NCBI GenBank assembly: GCA_041670885.1 | Contig: JBAXYJ010000165.1 | Location: forward strand, 1-6,704 | Reading direction: 5' to 3' | Source: JAJBWD01 sp041670885 | Lineage (GTDB): Bacteria; Bacillota; Clostridia; Clostridiales; Clostridiaceae | Length of the DNA stretch: 6,704 bases | Shown here: positions 5,617 through 6,704 of the stretch, piece by piece | Layout: each line of letters opens with the position of its first letter | Position numbering within the stretch: the first letter of the stretch is position 1 | Translations under genes and position numbers: made by a program | Notes under the pieces: model-generated | Database searches by the model: none | What the model was told of the DNA's origin: nothing | The model's input: only the letters and a program-made list of their open reading frames with translations

Positions 5617-6495
5617 TTAATTTTTGCTTAGTGAAGCAAGTATGGCCTTCTGCATATGCAGAAGGTTTTCCTTTGCCCTATATCCGATGAAATACCTTGA
5701 TTTAATAATCTCATCTGCAATTTCATTTCCCCTTGTAAAAGGTGGGCAGGGATTAACTATACAGTTTTTATCAGCCATTTTGAGAATATCCAGCGTGATC
5801 TGATATGGCAGAAATCTATCATCATTAACCTTTGGCCAGCCGTCAGTTAATATAACATCAGCATTTTTTAATCCTTCTTCTATGCTATTTGTTGTCTTTA
5901 TTTCTCCTCTTGAACCGTTCTCTGATTTTTGAAATAATTCTTTGTTTATTTCATAGCCTTTTGGACATACCTGGGTTAAATTTAAATCTAATTTTTCTGC
6001 CAGCTGAAACCAGGTATTTGCTATATTTCCCTCTGCTCCTATAAAAACCATTTTTAAGCTTTTAATATCCTTTCTCATTTCAGACAGCGTCATAAAATCA
6101 CTTAGTATCTCACAGGGATGGCTTTCCCTTGACATGGCATTTACAACTGAAAATTCAGCGATAGCAGCAGCTTCTTCAATGAGATTTTCCTTTGGGAATC
6201 TTATAACCAGGTAATCAATCCAGTTATTTAAGTAACCAATTTTATCCTCTATAGGTTCAGTTCCTTCCAGATCAATCTGCATATTTATTGAATTTGCTCC
6301 CAGCTGAAATATTCCTGTTTCAAAGGAAATTCTTGTTCTTAAGCTGTTTGCGGGGAAAGAAGTTATCACGGTTTTATCCTTTAAAGGCTTATAATCCAAT
6401 CCTTTATAGAGATTTTTCTTTAATTCTTCTGCTGATTCCAGTAAATTTAATATTTCTTCTTTTGAAAGCTTACTTATACTTATTAAATCCTTCAT
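5617..6495 (-). CDS. Divergent aspartate/ornithine carbamoyltransferase family enzyme, substrate unknown
   Basis: This 292-residue protein has both family domains: carbamoyl-phosphate binding at about 1-140 and the second-substrate domain at about 150-275. Recognisable sites are SLRTR (51-55, the STRTR loop), Arg99 in VIRF, HPCE (126-129, for HPxQ), GAEGNIANTW (153-162) and the C-terminal helix ENLLHMQKAIL (276-286). The amino-acid-binding motifs of true OTCase are altered. The TDxWxSMG loop reads TDGWPKVND (217-225), HCLP reads NPCPPFTRG (248-256), and the terminal ENRxH reads ENLLH, losing an Arg. It is therefore probably neither a standard OTCase nor an ATCase, nor the longer YgeW protein (near 400 residues). 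ATG (6493-6495) has GGAGG at 6503-6507. The nucleoside phosphorylase gene ends 14 bases upstream, indicating an operon. A catabolic, carbamoyl-phosphate-yielding role is plausible but inferred. Automated pipelines would likely label it argF. Confidence 0.85.
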   Translation of the reverse strand: MKDLISISKLSKEEILNLLESAEELKKNLYKGLDYKPLKDKTVITSFPANSLRTRISFETGIFQLGANSINMQIDLEGTEPIEDKIGYLNNWIDYLVIRFPKENLIEEAAAIAEFSVVNAMSRESHPCEILSDFMTLSEMRKDIKSLKMVFIGAEGNIANTWFQLAEKLDLNLTQVCPKGYEINKELFQKSENGSRGEIKTTNSIEEGLKNADVILTDGWPKVNDDRFLPYQITLDILKMADKNCIVNPCPPFTRGNEIADEIIKSRYFIGYRAKENLLHMQKAILASLSKN

Positions 6496-6502
6496 TATTA
6501 AA

Positions 6503-6507
6503 CCTCC
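6503..6507 (-). promoter_or_regulatory. Ribosome binding site of the carbamoyltransferase gene
   Basis: GGAGG on the minus strand, seven bases before the ATG at 6493-6495 and within the 14-base gap after the phosphorylase stop, fixes the start and supports co-transcription. Confidence 0.7.
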
Positions 6508-6509
6508 AA

Positions 6510-6704
6510 TTATAGGTTAACAGCACATTCAAAAGCTAATGCCATATATTTCTCTTTCTCAGATAATTCAATATTGCCCAAGCCTCTTCGTTCCCACTCT
6601 GGACAGTCTAAATTATCAGCAGAATATAAAAACTGTGCAAATTTCACATTCCTAAATTTTGCTGCAGCTGTCATGGCTGAGCACTCCATTTCAACTACAA
6701 TGCA
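6510..6704 (-). CDS. Nucleoside phosphorylase (PNP/UDP family), C-terminal part
   Basis: Only the last 64 codons and the stop (6510-6512) lie in the window; the N-terminus is beyond the right edge. The fragment begins CIVVEMECSAMTAAAKFRNV, which carries the VEMEC motif. In the PNP/UDP family the Met and Glu of this motif contact the ribose of the nucleoside. It continues FAQFLYSADNLD, matching the strand and the family's catalytic or base-binding loop near Asp, and ends in a helix typical of the C-terminus. The enzyme would split a nucleoside with phosphate into base and ribose-1-phosphate in the cytoplasm; the base cannot be told from this part. It is the first visible gene of the minus-strand set with carbamoyltransferase and HutD-like protein, and lies 14 bases from the former. 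Confidence 0.85.
   Translation of the reverse strand, partial: CIVVEMECSAMTAAAKFRNVKFAQFLYSADNLDCPEWERRGLGNIELSEKEKYMALAFECAVNL

Noticed and set aside
6288..6515. Plus-strand 75-codon ORF over the carbamoyltransferase N-terminus
   Set aside because: Its hydrophobic look comes from reading antisense to an AT-rich gene; no start signals.
1..6704. CRISPR array, tRNA, rRNA, insertion sequence or riboswitch
   Set aside because: No spaced direct repeats, cloverleaf, transposase, terminal inverted repeats or known aptamer core were seen.

Overview
The window looks like chromosomal DNA of a low-GC Bacillota, most probably a Clostridium or close relative. The evidence is very AT-rich DNA, strong AAGGAG-type ribosome binding sites, A/T-ending codons and gene families typical of clostridia. 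The species cannot be named from the sequence alone.

Layout from left to right. (1) Positions 1-716, minus strand: a two-gene LytTR regulatory unit, made of a small LytTR DNA-binding protein and a partial small membrane protein that starts at once after it. (2) Positions 803-1357, minus strand: the decayed remains of a dinD (DNA damage-inducible protein D) gene. It has no usable start, an in-frame ochre codon, a frameshift and internal deletions. (3) Positions 1391-4647, plus strand: a compact three-gene ABC exporter operon with a BcrA/LanF-like ATPase and two related ABC-2 permeases. A run of eight C residues lies just upstream of its first ribosome binding site, and a small stem-loop overlaps its last stop codon. 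(4) Positions 4690-4824, plus strand: an apparently independent micro-gene with a good sigma-A promoter, a palindrome over the -35 box, a strong ribosome binding site and a 22-codon hydrophobic ORF. (5) Positions 4841-6704, minus strand: three genes read in the order nucleoside phosphorylase (partial, at the window edge), a divergent ornithine/aspartate-type carbamoyltransferase, and a HutD/Ves-family cupin.

Functionally there are two themes. The left half combines a membrane-linked regulator with an exporter resembling peptide-antibiotic resistance or immunity transporters, but no bacteriocin precursor, modification enzyme or sensor kinase is present. The right half suggests small-molecule catabolism. 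A nucleoside phosphorylase and a carbamoyltransferase both use phosphate chemistry, and HutD-type proteins accompany nitrogen-compound degradation genes. The carbamoyltransferase lacks the residues that bind ornithine in true OTCases, so its substrate is probably something else.

The best candidates for something undescribed are the divergent carbamoyltransferase with its neighbours and the 22-residue membrane micro-gene. The rest is recognisable family biology.
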